Assembly (NCBI RefSeq): GCF_001953865.1
Contig: NZ_MQUQ01000004.1
Span: 1-64,000 of the forward strand
Direction: 5' to 3'
From: Amycolatopsis coloradensis
Lineage (GTDB): Bacteria > Actinomycetota > Actinomycetes > Mycobacteriales > Pseudonocardiaceae
Length of the DNA: 64,000 bases
Position numbers and translations under genes: made by a program. The notes under the pieces are model-generated. The model saw only the letters and a program-made list of their open reading frames with translations. It searched no databases and was not told the origin of the DNA. This document shows positions 51,927-62,613 of this stretch, piece by piece (positions within the stretch are counted from its first letter, which is position 1; every line of letters begins with the position of its first letter).

Positions 51927-52400
51927 CTAACCCGCCGAAGCCCCCAGATAGCCCTGTAATCCGTGTTGCCCCCGTCGCATCATGAGCGCGTGGTTGATCC
52001 GGAACACCGGCCTGGCCACGCGATCGAGCTTGCGCAGCAACGGTTTCCGCGCTTCGACCTCCTGGGTGATCTCCAGCCGCGTCCCGCCGTCCGCCGGGGT
52101 CAGCGAGCCCGCGAGCGACCCTTCGAGATCACCGGTGAGCAGGACCCGCACCCGGCCCTCGTCCTCGTCCTGCCGGACCCGATGCATGCGCACCGTCAGC
52201 GCGTACGGCAACCTGGACCGGCAGACGAGCTCGGCGGTGTCCTCGTCGACCTGGCTGACCGAGCGGACGTCACGCCACCACAGCGGATACGCGGCGAGGT
52301 CGACGACGGCGTCGAAAACGGCCTTGGGCGAAGCTGGAAGCACCCACGTGTCGCGGAAGCGGTACCAACCGCCTCCGCGACCCACGTGCGAACCCGTCAT
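51927..52400 (-). CDS. SRPBCC-family protein
   Basis: A 157-residue START/Bet v1-like hydrophobic-cavity protein. It opens with WYRFRDTWVLPASPKAVFDA and has AAYPLWWRDVRSVSQVDEDT, the usual N-terminal pattern. Ligand unknown. The ATG overlaps the anti-sigma stop codon (ATGA), so it is translated with the sigma/anti-sigma pair and may belong to its response. Confidence 0.8.
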   Translation of the reverse strand: MTGSHVGRGGGWYRFRDTWVLPASPKAVFDAVVDLAAYPLWWRDVRSVSQVDEDTAELVCRSRLPYALTVRMHRVRQDEDEGRVRVLLTGDLEGSLAGSLTPADGGTRLEITQEVEARKPLLRKLDRVARPVFRINHALMMRRGQHGLQGYLGASAG

Positions 52401-53110
52401 ACCCGCGCCGACACCAGGTTTCGGCCGTCCATGGTCACGACGTCGACCGAGGCCACGTCGTTCTGAGCGACCAGTGCGGAACCGTCGATCCCGGTGCCCT
52501 CCTTCTCGCCCTTCGCCGAAACCAGCCAGCTGCCCGCGTTGATCCGCTCACCGCTCTTGGTCACCACGACGAGCTGACACTTCTCGCCTTCACGGACGCC
52601 CTCCGCCTTGGCGTGCAGCCGGACCCAGCCCGCCGCCGGGACGAGCCGGACCGCCAGCTGCGCACCCGTGTCCCGGTCGGTGGCCGCGAGATCGCGGGTG
52701 CCCGGTACCGGGGCGGTCGCCGCCGGCACCGGCAAGGCCACCGTCGACGGTTCGGGTGACGTCTGCCGTCCGACCAGCACGCCCGCACCCAGCGCCACGA
52801 CGACCAGCACGGCGGCACCGGCGATGGCGAGGAACCGGCGAGGCCTCGCCTGCTCCTGGGTGTCTTCTTCGTCGCGGACCTGACGCAGCGTGCGCTGCAG
52901 GAGCAGGTCGCCTCCCTCGGGAGGCCCTTCGAGGAACGCCTCCGGCGGAACCTCGTCGAGGTGATACCGCAGCTCGCTCAGCTCGCGTACCTCACGACGG
53001 CACGGGGGACAGTTCGCCAGATGCGTCTCGTACGTGGCCGCTTCCGCCGGGGTGAGCCCGCCGAGGACGTAGGCGGCGAGCTGGCCCTGGTCGTGTCCCA
53101 CCGCACTCAT
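52397..53110 (-). CDS. Membrane-bound zinc anti-sigma factor (RslA/RskA-like)
   Basis: A 237-residue anti-sigma factor. The N-terminal ZAS domain carries H30-x3-C34-x2-C37 (THLANCPPCRREV). A single membrane helix lies at about residues 92-114 (FLAIAGAAVLVVVALGAGVL), and the extracellular C-terminal sandwich (LVPAAGWVRLHAKAEGVREG) may sense an envelope or redox signal. It should hold the sigma factor encoded just before it; the ATG overlaps the sigma stop codon. Confidence 0.9.
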   Translation of the reverse strand: MSAVGHDQGQLAAYVLGGLTPAEAATYETHLANCPPCRREVRELSELRYHLDEVPPEAFLEGPPEGGDLLLQRTLRQVRDEEDTQEQARPRRFLAIAGAAVLVVVALGAGVLVGRQTSPEPSTVALPVPAATAPVPGTRDLAATDRDTGAQLAVRLVPAAGWVRLHAKAEGVREGEKCQLVVVTKSGERINAGSWLVSAKGEKEGTGIDGSALVAQNDVASVDVVTMDGRNLVSARV

Positions 53111-53658
53111 CGCGCTACCTCCTTCCCGGTTCCCGACATCACGGCTCTGAGCGCCCGTAACGCGTAATAAGATCTCGACTTAACGGTACCCGGGGCGACG
53201 CCGAGTGATCTCGCCGCTTCGGCCACCGTCCGGCCCCGGTAGTAGATCTCCACCAGGACCGCACGATGTTCCGTGGACAGGCCGTCCATCGCCCCGAGCA
53301 CGGCCATGGAATCCACGACGCTCTGCGCGTGGTCCTTCGAAACCGCCGGGGTGGGCACGCCTTCCTCGGGCTCCGCCACTTCCGGCGGCCGCGCCGCCCT
53401 GGCCCGCGCGCGGTCGGTGATGATGTTGCGGGCGACCGTGAGCAGCCAGCCCCGCACCGATCCCTTCGCGTCGTTCTCCAGGTCTTCGGCGTGCTTCCAG
53501 GCCCGGACCAAGGTCTCCTGCACGACGTCCTCCGCGGCCGCGCGGTCCCCGGTCAGCCTCGTCGCGTACGCCAGCAGGCTTCGCCCGTGTTCGGCGTACA
53601 AGTGCCGGACCAAGTCCTCGCCTTTGGCCTTTTCGGGCCGCCAGCCTCCGATCGCCAC
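53107..53658 (-). CDS. ECF RNA polymerase sigma factor (SigL-like)
   Basis: A 183-residue ECF sigma factor from GTG 53658. Region 2 (LVRHLYAEHGRSLLAYATRL, AEDVVQETLVRAWKHAEDL, RGWLLTVARNIITDRARAR) and region 4 (LSTEHRAVLVEIYYRGRTVA, LGVAPGTVKSRSYYALRALR) are complete. It heads sigma/anti-sigma/SRPBCC and probably the nitrilase. It resembles M. tuberculosis SigL with its zinc anti-sigma partner. I could not pick out a convincing autoregulatory promoter in the 256 bases upstream. Confidence 0.92.
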   Translation of the reverse strand: MAIGGWRPEKAKGEDLVRHLYAEHGRSLLAYATRLTGDRAAAEDVVQETLVRAWKHAEDLENDAKGSVRGWLLTVARNIITDRARARAARPPEVAEPEEGVPTPAVSKDHAQSVVDSMAVLGAMDGLSTEHRAVLVEIYYRGRTVAEAARSLGVAPGTVKSRSYYALRALRAVMSGTGKEVAR

Positions 53659-53914
53659 TCGTGTCCTCCCGACGGTCTTCTGGGTCGGCGAGGACAGTAC
53701 TGCAACCCGCAGGGGCGAAGTGGATCGTTCGGCACGCGCCGCGATCGAACTGTGTATCGGCACCGGCCTCTCCTCGGTTCTCCATGGCCGCCTCCTCTTG
53801 CCTCCCACACGGACGGCGCGTCGGCGTGGTTCAACCGGGTCTTGTCGATCACCGGAGGCGCTCGTATGCTGACGCCTCCGGACTCCGCCGCCTGATTCCC
53901 GGGAGGGTCTAGGC

Positions 53915-54547
53915 GTGCCAAGGAAACTCGCGGCCGTGCTGCTGGCAGTCGCTTTCGTGTCGGGCTGTGGTGAAGAACCCGGTTTCACGGCGACACTGAC
54001 GGATCCGGTGAACGTCGACCTGAGCTTGCCCGACGACGATCCGAACGCCGCGGGGCGGGTCGTCGAATACACGACCGATCCGCACGGCGAGTACACGATC
54101 CTCCAGTTCGTGCCGCCGCGGCAGACGACGTACCGGCATCCGGACGTGATCCCGGAAACACGGTTCTACTACCGGATCCGGCCCTTCTACGGTGCCGTGT
54201 CGGCCGCTGTCACCGTCTCCGGGCCTTCGGTTTCCGGCTCGGGACCGGCGATCTCGCTCCGCACCGGCGGCCAGGCGGCGGCTCCCGCCTCGTTCCGGGC
54301 CGAGCCCGCCGCGGAGGAGATGGTGCGGTTCAGCTGGGCCGACCGCTCCAGCGACGAGGACGGTTTCCTCGTGGAGATCAGGAAACCCGGCGCTCCCGAC
54401 TTCGTGCCGATCGAGATGTCGGATCCGGGGACGACGTCGGCTGGGCTCGCTTCGATGCCGGGCGAAGAGGGCGCTTCGTACCGGCTGCGCGCCTTCTACT
54501 ACGGGCCCGCTTCGCCGGTTGTGGACCGGACCACCGGGAAGGGGTAG
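53915..54547 (+). CDS. Hypothetical lipoprotein with fibronectin-III-like domain
   Basis: A 210-residue protein with a lipoprotein signal (lipobox VSGC, Cys18). Two beta-sandwich-like stretches follow. The second, from about residue 122, has the EMVRFSWADRSSDEDGFLVE and YRLRAFYYGPASP pattern of fibronectin type III. Likely a cell-surface binding protein; nothing more specific can be said. GTG start with GGGAGGG upstream. Divergent from the ECF sigma gene. Confidence 0.7.
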   Translation: MPRKLAAVLLAVAFVSGCGEEPGFTATLTDPVNVDLSLPDDDPNAAGRVVEYTTDPHGEYTILQFVPPRQTTYRHPDVIPETRFYYRIRPFYGAVSAAVTVSGPSVSGSGPAISLRTGGQAAAPASFRAEPAAEEMVRFSWADRSSDEDGFLVEIRKPGAPDFVPIEMSDPGTTSAGLASMPGEEGASYRLRAFYYGPASPVVDRTTGKG

Positions 54548-54563
54548 TTCCCGCCCCCTCGAA

Positions 54564-54618
54564 TGTTATGAAAGGTCCGTTCATAACAGATTTTGTTATG
54601 AACGGACCTTTCATAACA
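54564..54618. terminator. TGTTATGAA-type palindrome between convergent lipoprotein and uvrA
   Basis: Perfect 25-base arms (TGTTATGAAAGGTCC...) pair around a 5-base loop. It is the second member of the family seen at 29260 and likewise lies between convergent genes. Confidence 0.75.
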
Positions 54619-54628
54619 CGCGCAGGAA

Positions 54629-57484
<2,856 letters not shown>

Positions 57485-57561
57485 GCCAGGGTCCCTTCAG
57501 GTTTCATTCTCAGCTGCGGTCGCCGTCCCGGTCGATAGCTGCACGGGCGGCCGCGTCCATG

Positions 57562-58785
57562 CTACGAGGCACCACCGACAGAAACGGGTTTCGAGTCCTT
57601 GACCTGCGGTTTTCCAGGCCTTTCGCGTCGATCCCGGCGAGCGGTGAACCACCGGTGGACCGGCCGTTCCACGCCTGCGGTGATCGCCCAGCCCCCCAGC
57701 ACGGCGGCGGCCAGCACGATGGGGAGACGCAGCCAGCCGGGGACTCCGACGTTCAGCAGGGCACGGGCCAGGATGTATCCGAGTTCCTGGTGCACCAGAT
57801 AAAGACCATACGAGATGCCCGCGAGCCAGGTGACAGCCGGGGCGATCCGGGCGAGACCGGGGAACCGCCAATCCGGGCCCCGCGCCGCGAGGCAGACGGC
57901 CAGCAGCATGATCGCGAAACCGATGAGCGAGGGCCAGCGCTCGGGATCGTTGGGCAGGGCATGGTGGAACGGGAAGACCTGCAGGTCCTGCGCGGCGCAG
58001 GCGGCGAGCAGGAAGAGCGCGAGATGCCAGTGCGCCAGCCGTCGTTTCGCCCACAGCCAGATCGCGATCCCGATGGCGAAGACGTGCACCCGGTGCAGGC
58101 CGAGACCGTAGAAGAAGGTCTCCACGAGCTTCGGCGTGGAAATAGGGACGAATACGACGAACCGGAGGAGAAGCGGGACCAGGATCAGCGCCCAGAGCAG
58201 TCCGACGGTCAGCCGGTGAGTACGCCACCGGCGTGGCCACAGCAGGGCCGCGGTGGTGAACGCGACGAGCTGGACCGGCAGCGTCCAGTAGGCGCCGTCG
58301 AGGTAGTAGAAGAGCTCGTAGCGCCAGCCCCATTCCTGGACCATGCCCAGGTTGGCGAGCAGGTCGGAGCCGGTGGGGACGTACCACGGCGACGGGTCGG
58401 CGGGCGCCCCCTGCGGGATGCCGAACAGGAATCCGGTGAGGCCGGGCGGGAACGGCAGGCCGCTGAACCGGATCGTCGCGTACCGGGTGACGACGTAGGT
58501 GACGGTCACCGCGACCAGATACGCGGGCACCAGCCGCGCGACCCGGTTCCACAGCCACCGCCGAGGTTCACCCTTTCGAAGACTCGCGCACACGAAGAAG
58601 GCGGAGATCACCAAAAGGATGGCCGCACCGAACTGAGCGGTGACCCGAAAGGGGTACCCCACCAGTTCCGGATGCAGAAGTACCCCCTGATGGGTGACGT
58701 GCCCGAGCATGACCGCGAAGACGGCGACAACGCGAAGGACGTCCCAGCTGATCTTGCGCGGGGCGCGTGGCGAGGCGTCGGGCAC
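57562..58785 (-). CDS. Acyltransferase family 3 membrane protein
   Basis: A 407-residue integral membrane O-acyltransferase with about ten hydrophobic segments. It opens SWDVLRVVAVFAVMLGHVTH, where the family's catalytic His lies, and has LWNRVARLVPAYLVAV and WLAGISYGLYLVHQE. Such enzymes acetylate cell-surface glycans or secreted metabolites. It is a single gene between uvrA and the divergent MBL gene and looks like a later insertion in the conserved pair. Confidence 0.85.
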   Translation of the reverse strand: MPDASPRAPRKISWDVLRVVAVFAVMLGHVTHQGVLLHPELVGYPFRVTAQFGAAILLVISAFFVCASLRKGEPRRWLWNRVARLVPAYLVAVTVTYVVTRYATIRFSGLPFPPGLTGFLFGIPQGAPADPSPWYVPTGSDLLANLGMVQEWGWRYELFYYLDGAYWTLPVQLVAFTTAALLWPRRWRTHRLTVGLLWALILVPLLLRFVVFVPISTPKLVETFFYGLGLHRVHVFAIGIAIWLWAKRRLAHWHLALFLLAACAAQDLQVFPFHHALPNDPERWPSLIGFAIMLLAVCLAARGPDWRFPGLARIAPAVTWLAGISYGLYLVHQELGYILARALLNVGVPGWLRLPIVLAAAVLGGWAITAGVERPVHRWFTARRDRRERPGKPQVKDSKPVSVGGAS

Positions 58786-58883
58786 GAGCGTCCTGTGGTT
58801 CGGCTGGCTGGGCGACGCGAGCCTACGTCCCTTGCCTGTGCGCCGCCTGTGCGGGTGGAACTGATTGCAGGGGAACGACTACC

Positions 58884-59570
58884 GTGTGCGTCGTGAACAT
58901 CGTCGAGACCTACACCGGACATGTCGACCCCGGCGGTGACGCCGCCCGTCGCACCCTGGACGCGCTCACCATCACGAAACTGTCGGTCGGTCCGATGGAC
59001 AACAACGCGTATCTGCTCGTCTGCCGCACCGAGAACGAGGCGCTGCTGATCGACGCCGCGAACGACCCGGAACGGATCTCCGACCTCATCGGCCACGGCC
59101 CCGACCGCCCCGCTCTCAAGACGGTCGTGACCACCCACCAGCACCAAGACCACTGGCAGGCCCTCGGCGCCGTCGCCGGCGCGAACGGCTCGAACACCGC
59201 CGCCCACCCCCTCGACGCCGAGCCGCTGCCGATCCCGCCGGACTTCCTCGTCGAGCACGGCGACACGGTCAAGGTCGGCCAGGTCACCCTGGAGGTGATC
59301 CACTTGCGCGGCCACACCCCCGGCTCGATCGCCCTGCTGTACCGCGACCCGGCCGGACACCCGCACCTGTTCACCGGCGACTCGCTGTTCCCGGGCGGGG
59401 TTGGGAAGACTGGTTCGCCCGAGGACTTCACGTCGCTGCTGGACGATGTGGAGTCGCGGATCTTCGACGAGCTGCCGGACGAGACGTGGTTTTACCCGGG
59501 GCACGGGGACGACTCGACTCTTGGTGAGCAGCGGGCGCACCTGGCGGAGTGGCGCGAACGCGGCTGGTGA
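58884..59570 (+). CDS. MBL-fold metallo-hydrolase (Rv1637c-like)
   Basis: A 228-residue metallo-beta-lactamase-fold hydrolase. The metal motif THQHQDHW (HxHxDH), then LRGHTPGSIALLY, FTGDSLFPGG and YPGHGDDSTLGEQ give the complete set of glyoxalase II-type ligands. Start GTG 58884 has GGGGA about 9 bases before it; GTG 58893 is possible. The position next to uvrA is conserved. Its last 192 bases (59379-59570) recur as two truncated copies downstream, at 61492 and 62482, which suggests repeated recombination at its 3' end. Substrate unknown. Confidence 0.92.
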   Translation: MCVVNIVETYTGHVDPGGDAARRTLDALTITKLSVGPMDNNAYLLVCRTENEALLIDAANDPERISDLIGHGPDRPALKTVVTTHQHQDHWQALGAVAGANGSNTAAHPLDAEPLPIPPDFLVEHGDTVKVGQVTLEVIHLRGHTPGSIALLYRDPAGHPHLFTGDSLFPGGVGKTGSPEDFTSLLDDVESRIFDELPDETWFYPGHGDDSTLGEQRAHLAEWRERGW

Positions 59571-59612
59571 TCACCAGGGCGGGCTGCCGACCGGAACCGA
59601 CAGTCCGTCCTT

Positions 59613-60506
59613 CTAAAGCCAATATATCGACGCATCTGACCGCAGATCGATCTCTACGTCGTAACCATCTCCGTAAGCGTCAACCAAATTTTTCAATTCT
59701 GGCGCCTCACGCCACCAGGTGCTCGCGTGAACGCACAATCGGACCCACATGCGTTCATCCGCCGAGAAAACGACACGACTTGGAACATCATGGTAGCGAA
59801 GGAAGTCGTCAACCATCCGACCTTCATCTACCCATGCCGCTTGACCGAAGTCGATCTCCTTCACCGAGTCGAAGTTCACGATGACAGATGGCTTGCCATC
59901 CCCTCCACTGTGATAAAGAATTGCCCATGGCGCGCCGAGGCGCTGCTGAAAGAGCAGAACTTCGCCATATTCATTGACAAAATGAGATACATAGTCCGTT
60001 GCCTCAACGCCAACTCCGGTCAGATCGGCTAGAGCGTGTATAATATTGGTACGCTCGGAAAGGTACGACTTGAGCGACGCCACGAAACCAGGTAACGTTT
60101 GATCGTCGAGAACCGCAGCCCGAGGAACTGTAATCGAGCGGACTTTTTTCCCGAATCGTCCCACGTTACGAAGGTAACTCGTAGCGTTGACCCAGTGCAA
60201 CGTGTCATTTTGAGGATCGTGGACAACGCAAACAACTGGAATGTTTGGCTTTCCCCAGTCATCTTGATGTTTGCCGATTGGCACCCTATACCCAGTTTTC
60301 GACTGGTAGGACTTCCCCGCCTTAACCTGAAGCGCGATCGTATATCCGGTTGTTTCAAAGTCTGAAACGAAGGTAACGTACATATCAACGCCAAAGTCGT
60401 TGCCGCCGTCAACCACCTGAACGATGTGATGGTGACGTTCAAATAGCTCGGTTACACGATTGACCCCCGCACGTCCCGTACGACGACTTGGACTCACACC
60501 TGCCAT
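59613..60506 (-). CDS. DUF4365-type PD-(D/E)XK nuclease-like protein
   Basis: A 297-residue protein of visibly lower GC content and different codon use from the backbone. The N-terminal 140 residues look like DUF4365: GNDFGVDMYVTF (D41) followed by ALQVKAGKSY (Q60-x-K62), the D...(E/Q)xK pattern of PD-(D/E)XK nucleases, with VPVVCVVHDPQNDTLHWVNA after it. The C-terminal half is unassigned. Proteins with this domain occur in defence islands. Start ATG 60506. It lies in the interval between two copies of the MBL 3' end, upstream of VapBC. Nuclease activity is inferred, not shown. Confidence 0.65.
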   Translation of the reverse strand: MAGVSPSRRTGRAGVNRVTELFERHHHIVQVVDGGNDFGVDMYVTFVSDFETTGYTIALQVKAGKSYQSKTGYRVPIGKHQDDWGKPNIPVVCVVHDPQNDTLHWVNATSYLRNVGRFGKKVRSITVPRAAVLDDQTLPGFVASLKSYLSERTNIIHALADLTGVGVEATDYVSHFVNEYGEVLLFQQRLGAPWAILYHSGGDGKPSVIVNFDSVKEIDFGQAAWVDEGRMVDDFLRYHDVPSRVVFSADERMWVRLCVHASTWWREAPELKNLVDAYGDGYDVEIDLRSDASIYWL

Positions 60507-60751
60507 CAGCAATCCCTACCGTTACGCCAACGTCCATAGGTCATCCGAGATTCTGATCGTTCCAGCGCTCATGGGTGCGCGACGTCCGCCCGTTGGCCCG
60601 CGACTGGTTGGACACTGCCAGCGGCCAGCGGCGAGTGAACTCATTTCGGTGCGTCGATCCGAATTTGTTCGGCCAGACATGGATCCATTACTCGGCCGAG
60701 GTTGCGTAACACCACTACGCACTCGACCCGAACAAACAGGGACTCACCTAC
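60507..60751. other. Gap with possible decayed coding sequence
   Basis: This is a 245-base gap between the DUF4365 gene and vapC. On the plus strand a start-less frame of about 50 codons reads protein-like (WVRDVRPLARDWLDTASGQR ... FGQTWIHYSAEVA) and ends in TAA. A few more plausible codons follow in frame (HYALDPNKQGLTYSDTDDLD). It may be the end of a lost gene. No promoter or repeat stands out. Confidence 0.25.
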
Positions 60752-61156
60752 TCAGACACCGACGACCTCGACCATACCGCCCAACCCTTTGAAGTCGTTT
60801 TCGTTCCGGGTGTATAGCGGCAGCTCTCGTGACGATGCGATGGCGGCGATCATCAGATCCATTCGCCGAGGTCTCGGATCCCGGTTCGCCGCGAGAACCA
60901 GCGCGACCAACGTTCCGTAACGGGCAGCGGCATCACCGTCGAACGGAAGCGGGGCGAAATCGACGATCGCAGCACCGAGTTTCTCGGTGCGCGCCGCGCG
61001 GACCGCGATATCCTTCGCCATCGCCACCCCTTGATGGAGCTCAGCCATGGTGACAGCGGTGAGCTCCGGAATTTTCGGCAGGGCGGCAGGGTCAAGTAGG
61101 CCGAGATCGATGTAAGTGCAGGTGTCGAGTACACCCGTCTCGTGACGCTCAGCCAC
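60752..61156 (-). CDS. vapC: VapC-type PIN-domain toxin
   Basis: A 134-residue PIN ribonuclease toxin. The acidic site is D11 in GVLDTCTY, E39 in TMAELHQG, D100 in RRMDLMIA and D121 in RNENDF. GTG 61156 overlaps the antitoxin stop codon by 8 bases, giving the usual antitoxin-first coupling; a GTG at 61177 would also be in frame. RNA cleavage, probably of tRNA or rRNA, is the family activity. A truncated copy of its C-terminal 60 codons lies at 62026-62213. Confidence 0.88.
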   Translation of the reverse strand: MAERHETGVLDTCTYIDLGLLDPAALPKIPELTAVTMAELHQGVAMAKDIAVRAARTEKLGAAIVDFAPLPFDGDAAARYGTLVALVLAANRDPRPRRMDLMIAAIASSRELPLYTRNENDFKGLGGMVEVVGV

Positions 61157-61427
61157 GACCGTGCTCCCAGACGTCACGAGAATCGATACGATCCTCGGTA
61201 CCGAAGAACTCGTCAGCTTCTTTCCGCATCTGGCCTGCCTCGACCCTGGGCAATCCTCGATGACGCTGGACCAGCTCCTCGGCGGTCAGGCGGCGCCTGC
61301 GAGGTATCGGCCGCAACTCGGCGACTTCGACACCGTTGCGAGTGACATGGTAGATCTCGCCGGCCTCGACAGCGTCCATGACGGCAGCGGAGTTGTTGCG
61401 AAACTCGCGCTGTGTGATCACCTTCAT
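61149..61427 (-). CDS. vapB: Phd/YefM-type antitoxin (VapB)
   Basis: A 92-residue antitoxin. The N-terminal Phd fold MKVITQREFRNNSAAVMDAV, then HVTRNGVEVAELRPI, binds DNA as a dimer; the C-terminal RRRLTAEELVQRHRGLP, then DEFFGTEDR, should wrap the toxin. A 27-base palindrome sits 15 bases upstream of its ATG, the expected self-regulatory operator. A partner copy (62127-62417) is fused to vapC remnants. Confidence 0.88.
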   Translation of the reverse strand: MKVITQREFRNNSAAVMDAVEAGEIYHVTRNGVEVAELRPIPRRRRLTAEELVQRHRGLPRVEAGQMRKEADEFFGTEDRIDSRDVWEHGRG

Positions 61428-61441
61428 GAGATGAGTGTAGC

Positions 61442-61468
61442 CAGGTGTAGCTCGCTGAGCTACACCTG
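61442..61468 (-). promoter_or_regulatory. vapBC operator palindrome
   Basis: CAGGTGTAGCTC and GAGCTACACCTG are perfect 12-base inverted arms around GCT, immediately upstream of vapB. Copy 2 of the module retains a shorter version (ATGTAGC...GCTACAT, 62436-62456). Confidence 0.7.
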
Positions 61469-61491
61469 CCTAGTTTGTCCACCTCTAATGC

Positions 61492-61683
61492 GATACGCTG
61501 TTCCCGGGCGGGTTTGGCAAGACGAACTCGCCGGAGGATTTCACGTCGCTGGTGGACGACGTCTCGTCGCGGATCTTCGGGGAGCTGCCGGATGAGACGT
61601 GGTTCTACCCGGGGCACGGGGTCGACTCGACGCTGGGTGAACAGCGTCCGCACGTGGCGGAGTGGCGCGAACGCGGCTGGTGA
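61492..61683 (+). pseudogene. Truncated copy B of the MBL-hydrolase 3' end
   Basis: A frame of 64 codons without a start reads DTLFPGGFGKTNSPEDFTSL through EWRERGW and stop. It matches the last 64 codons of the intact MBL gene (59379-59570) at about 54 of 63 residues and with no indel. Upstream of GAT 61492 homology stops abruptly at the vapB promoter region. It is not an expressed enzyme. It marks a recombination boundary. Confidence 0.85.
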
Positions 61684-61721
61684 GCTGACAGTGGCCGTCG
61701 CGGCCTGCCACACTGAGAGGT

Positions 61722-62066
61722 GTGAACCTTGATGAGGCGCTGCGGATCCTAGGTTCGTACACTCACCTTCGCGGAAAAAGCGATCACGCGCTCGTACAAC
61801 GTGTCCTGAATTCGCCGGATTTCTCTGCTCCCGCCAAAGCACCGCACCTGCAATTGGCTTTGGAACGAGGTGTAGCGCTTCACCCCTTCGAAGCACTACA
61901 CCGACTTTCCTACGTCACACGACCTCGCTATCAAGACGATCTGCTCGACTTGCGACGCCGACTGCCGGATCGTTGGCAAGCCGACTGGTCGATCAGGGAG
62001 CCGGATCAGCGGGCGCCGAAATCGCTCAAACCGCGACGACTTCGACCATGTTGCCCAAGCCTTTGA
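61722..62066 (+). CDS. Hypothetical protein, probably truncated
   Basis: A 114-residue frame from GTG 61722 (MNLDEALRILGSYTHLRGKS ... HPFEALHRLSYVTRPRYQDD). No family recognised. GAGAGGT precedes the start. Its last 13 codons run into the antisense vapC remnant, so the original 3' end may have been lost. It is the only cargo between MBL copy B and the decayed VapBC. Confidence 0.45.
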   Translation: MNLDEALRILGSYTHLRGKSDHALVQRVLNSPDFSAPAKAPHLQLALERGVALHPFEALHRLSYVTRPRYQDDLLDLRRRLPDRWQADWSIREPDQRAPKSLKPRRLRPCCPSL

Positions 62067-62213
62067 AGTCATCTGCGTTTCGGGTGTAGAGCGGCAACTC
62101 TCGCGAGGACGCGATGGCGGCGATCATCAGATCCATTCGTCGAGGTCGCGGATCTTGATTCGCCACGAGGACCAGCGCGACCAACGTTCCATACCGAGCA
62201 GCGGCATCACCGT
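62026..62213 (-). pseudogene. vapC 3' remnant (copy 2)
   Basis: Read on the minus strand, about 62 codons (DAAARYGTLVALVLVANQDP, RRMDLMIAAIASSRELPLYT, FKGLGNMVEVVAV, stop at 62026) correspond to the C-terminal part of the VapC at 60752, with few differences. The N-terminal half including D11 and E39 is missing. The upstream junction with vapB sequence is near 62213. Confidence 0.8.
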
Positions 62214-62417
62214 CCGCATCTGGACCGCCTCGACCTTGGGCAACCCTCTATGCCGTTGGACCAACTCTTCGGTGGTCAGGCGGCGTCTGCGCGGTATCGG
62301 CCGTAGCTCGGCCACCTCGACACCGTTGCGAGTGACATGGTAGATCTCGTCGGCCTCGACGGCGTCCATGACGGCGGCGGAGTTGTTACGAAACTCGCGC
62401 TGAGTGATCACCCTCAC
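62127..62417 (-). pseudogene. vapB copy 2 fused out of frame to vapC remnant
   Basis: GTG 62417 opens a 96-codon frame. The first 69 or so codons are an antitoxin almost identical to vapB (ITQREFRNNSAAVMDAVEAD, HVTRNGVEVAELRPI). After QMR the frame enters vapC DNA in the wrong frame. A deletion of about 390 bases compared with copy 1 explains this. The protein keeps the Phd DNA-binding part and lacks the toxin-binding tail, so it could still bind operators. Confidence 0.75.
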
Positions 62418-62435
62418 GAGGACATGAGTAGCCAC

Positions 62436-62456
62436 ATGTAGCTCACCGTGCTACAT
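62436..62456 (-). promoter_or_regulatory. Operator of the decayed vapBC copy
   Basis: ATGTAGC and GCTACAT inverted arms around a 7-base loop, in the same place as the operator at 61442-61468, upstream of the second vapB. Confidence 0.5.
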
Positions 62457-62481
62457 CCGACTGTAGTTCGACCACTGAGGC

Positions 62482-62613
62482 GATACGCTGTTTTACGGCG
62501 GCGTCGGCAAGCCGAAGTCGCCGGAGGACTTCAAGTCGCTGGTGGACGACGTCTCTCCTTATCCGTTCGACCAGCTGCCGGACGAGACGTGGTTCCACCC
62601 GGGGCGCGGAGAC
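62482..62613 (+). pseudogene. Truncated copy C of the MBL-hydrolase 3' end
   Basis: Start-less frame DTLFYGGVGKPKSPEDFKSL ... LPDETWFHPGRGD. It aligns without gaps to the first 44 codons of copy B but is more diverged (about three quarters identical), and similarity ends near 62613 before the original stop. Its left boundary sits at the same GCGATACGCTGTT sequence as copy B, so both came from the same kind of event. It is probably the oldest copy. Confidence 0.75.

Noticed and set aside
61149..61427. Classifying the toxin-antitoxin pair as a phage lysogeny (Phd-Doc) system
   Set aside because: The antitoxin is Phd-like but the partner has a PIN acidic tetrad, not a Fic/Doc motif.
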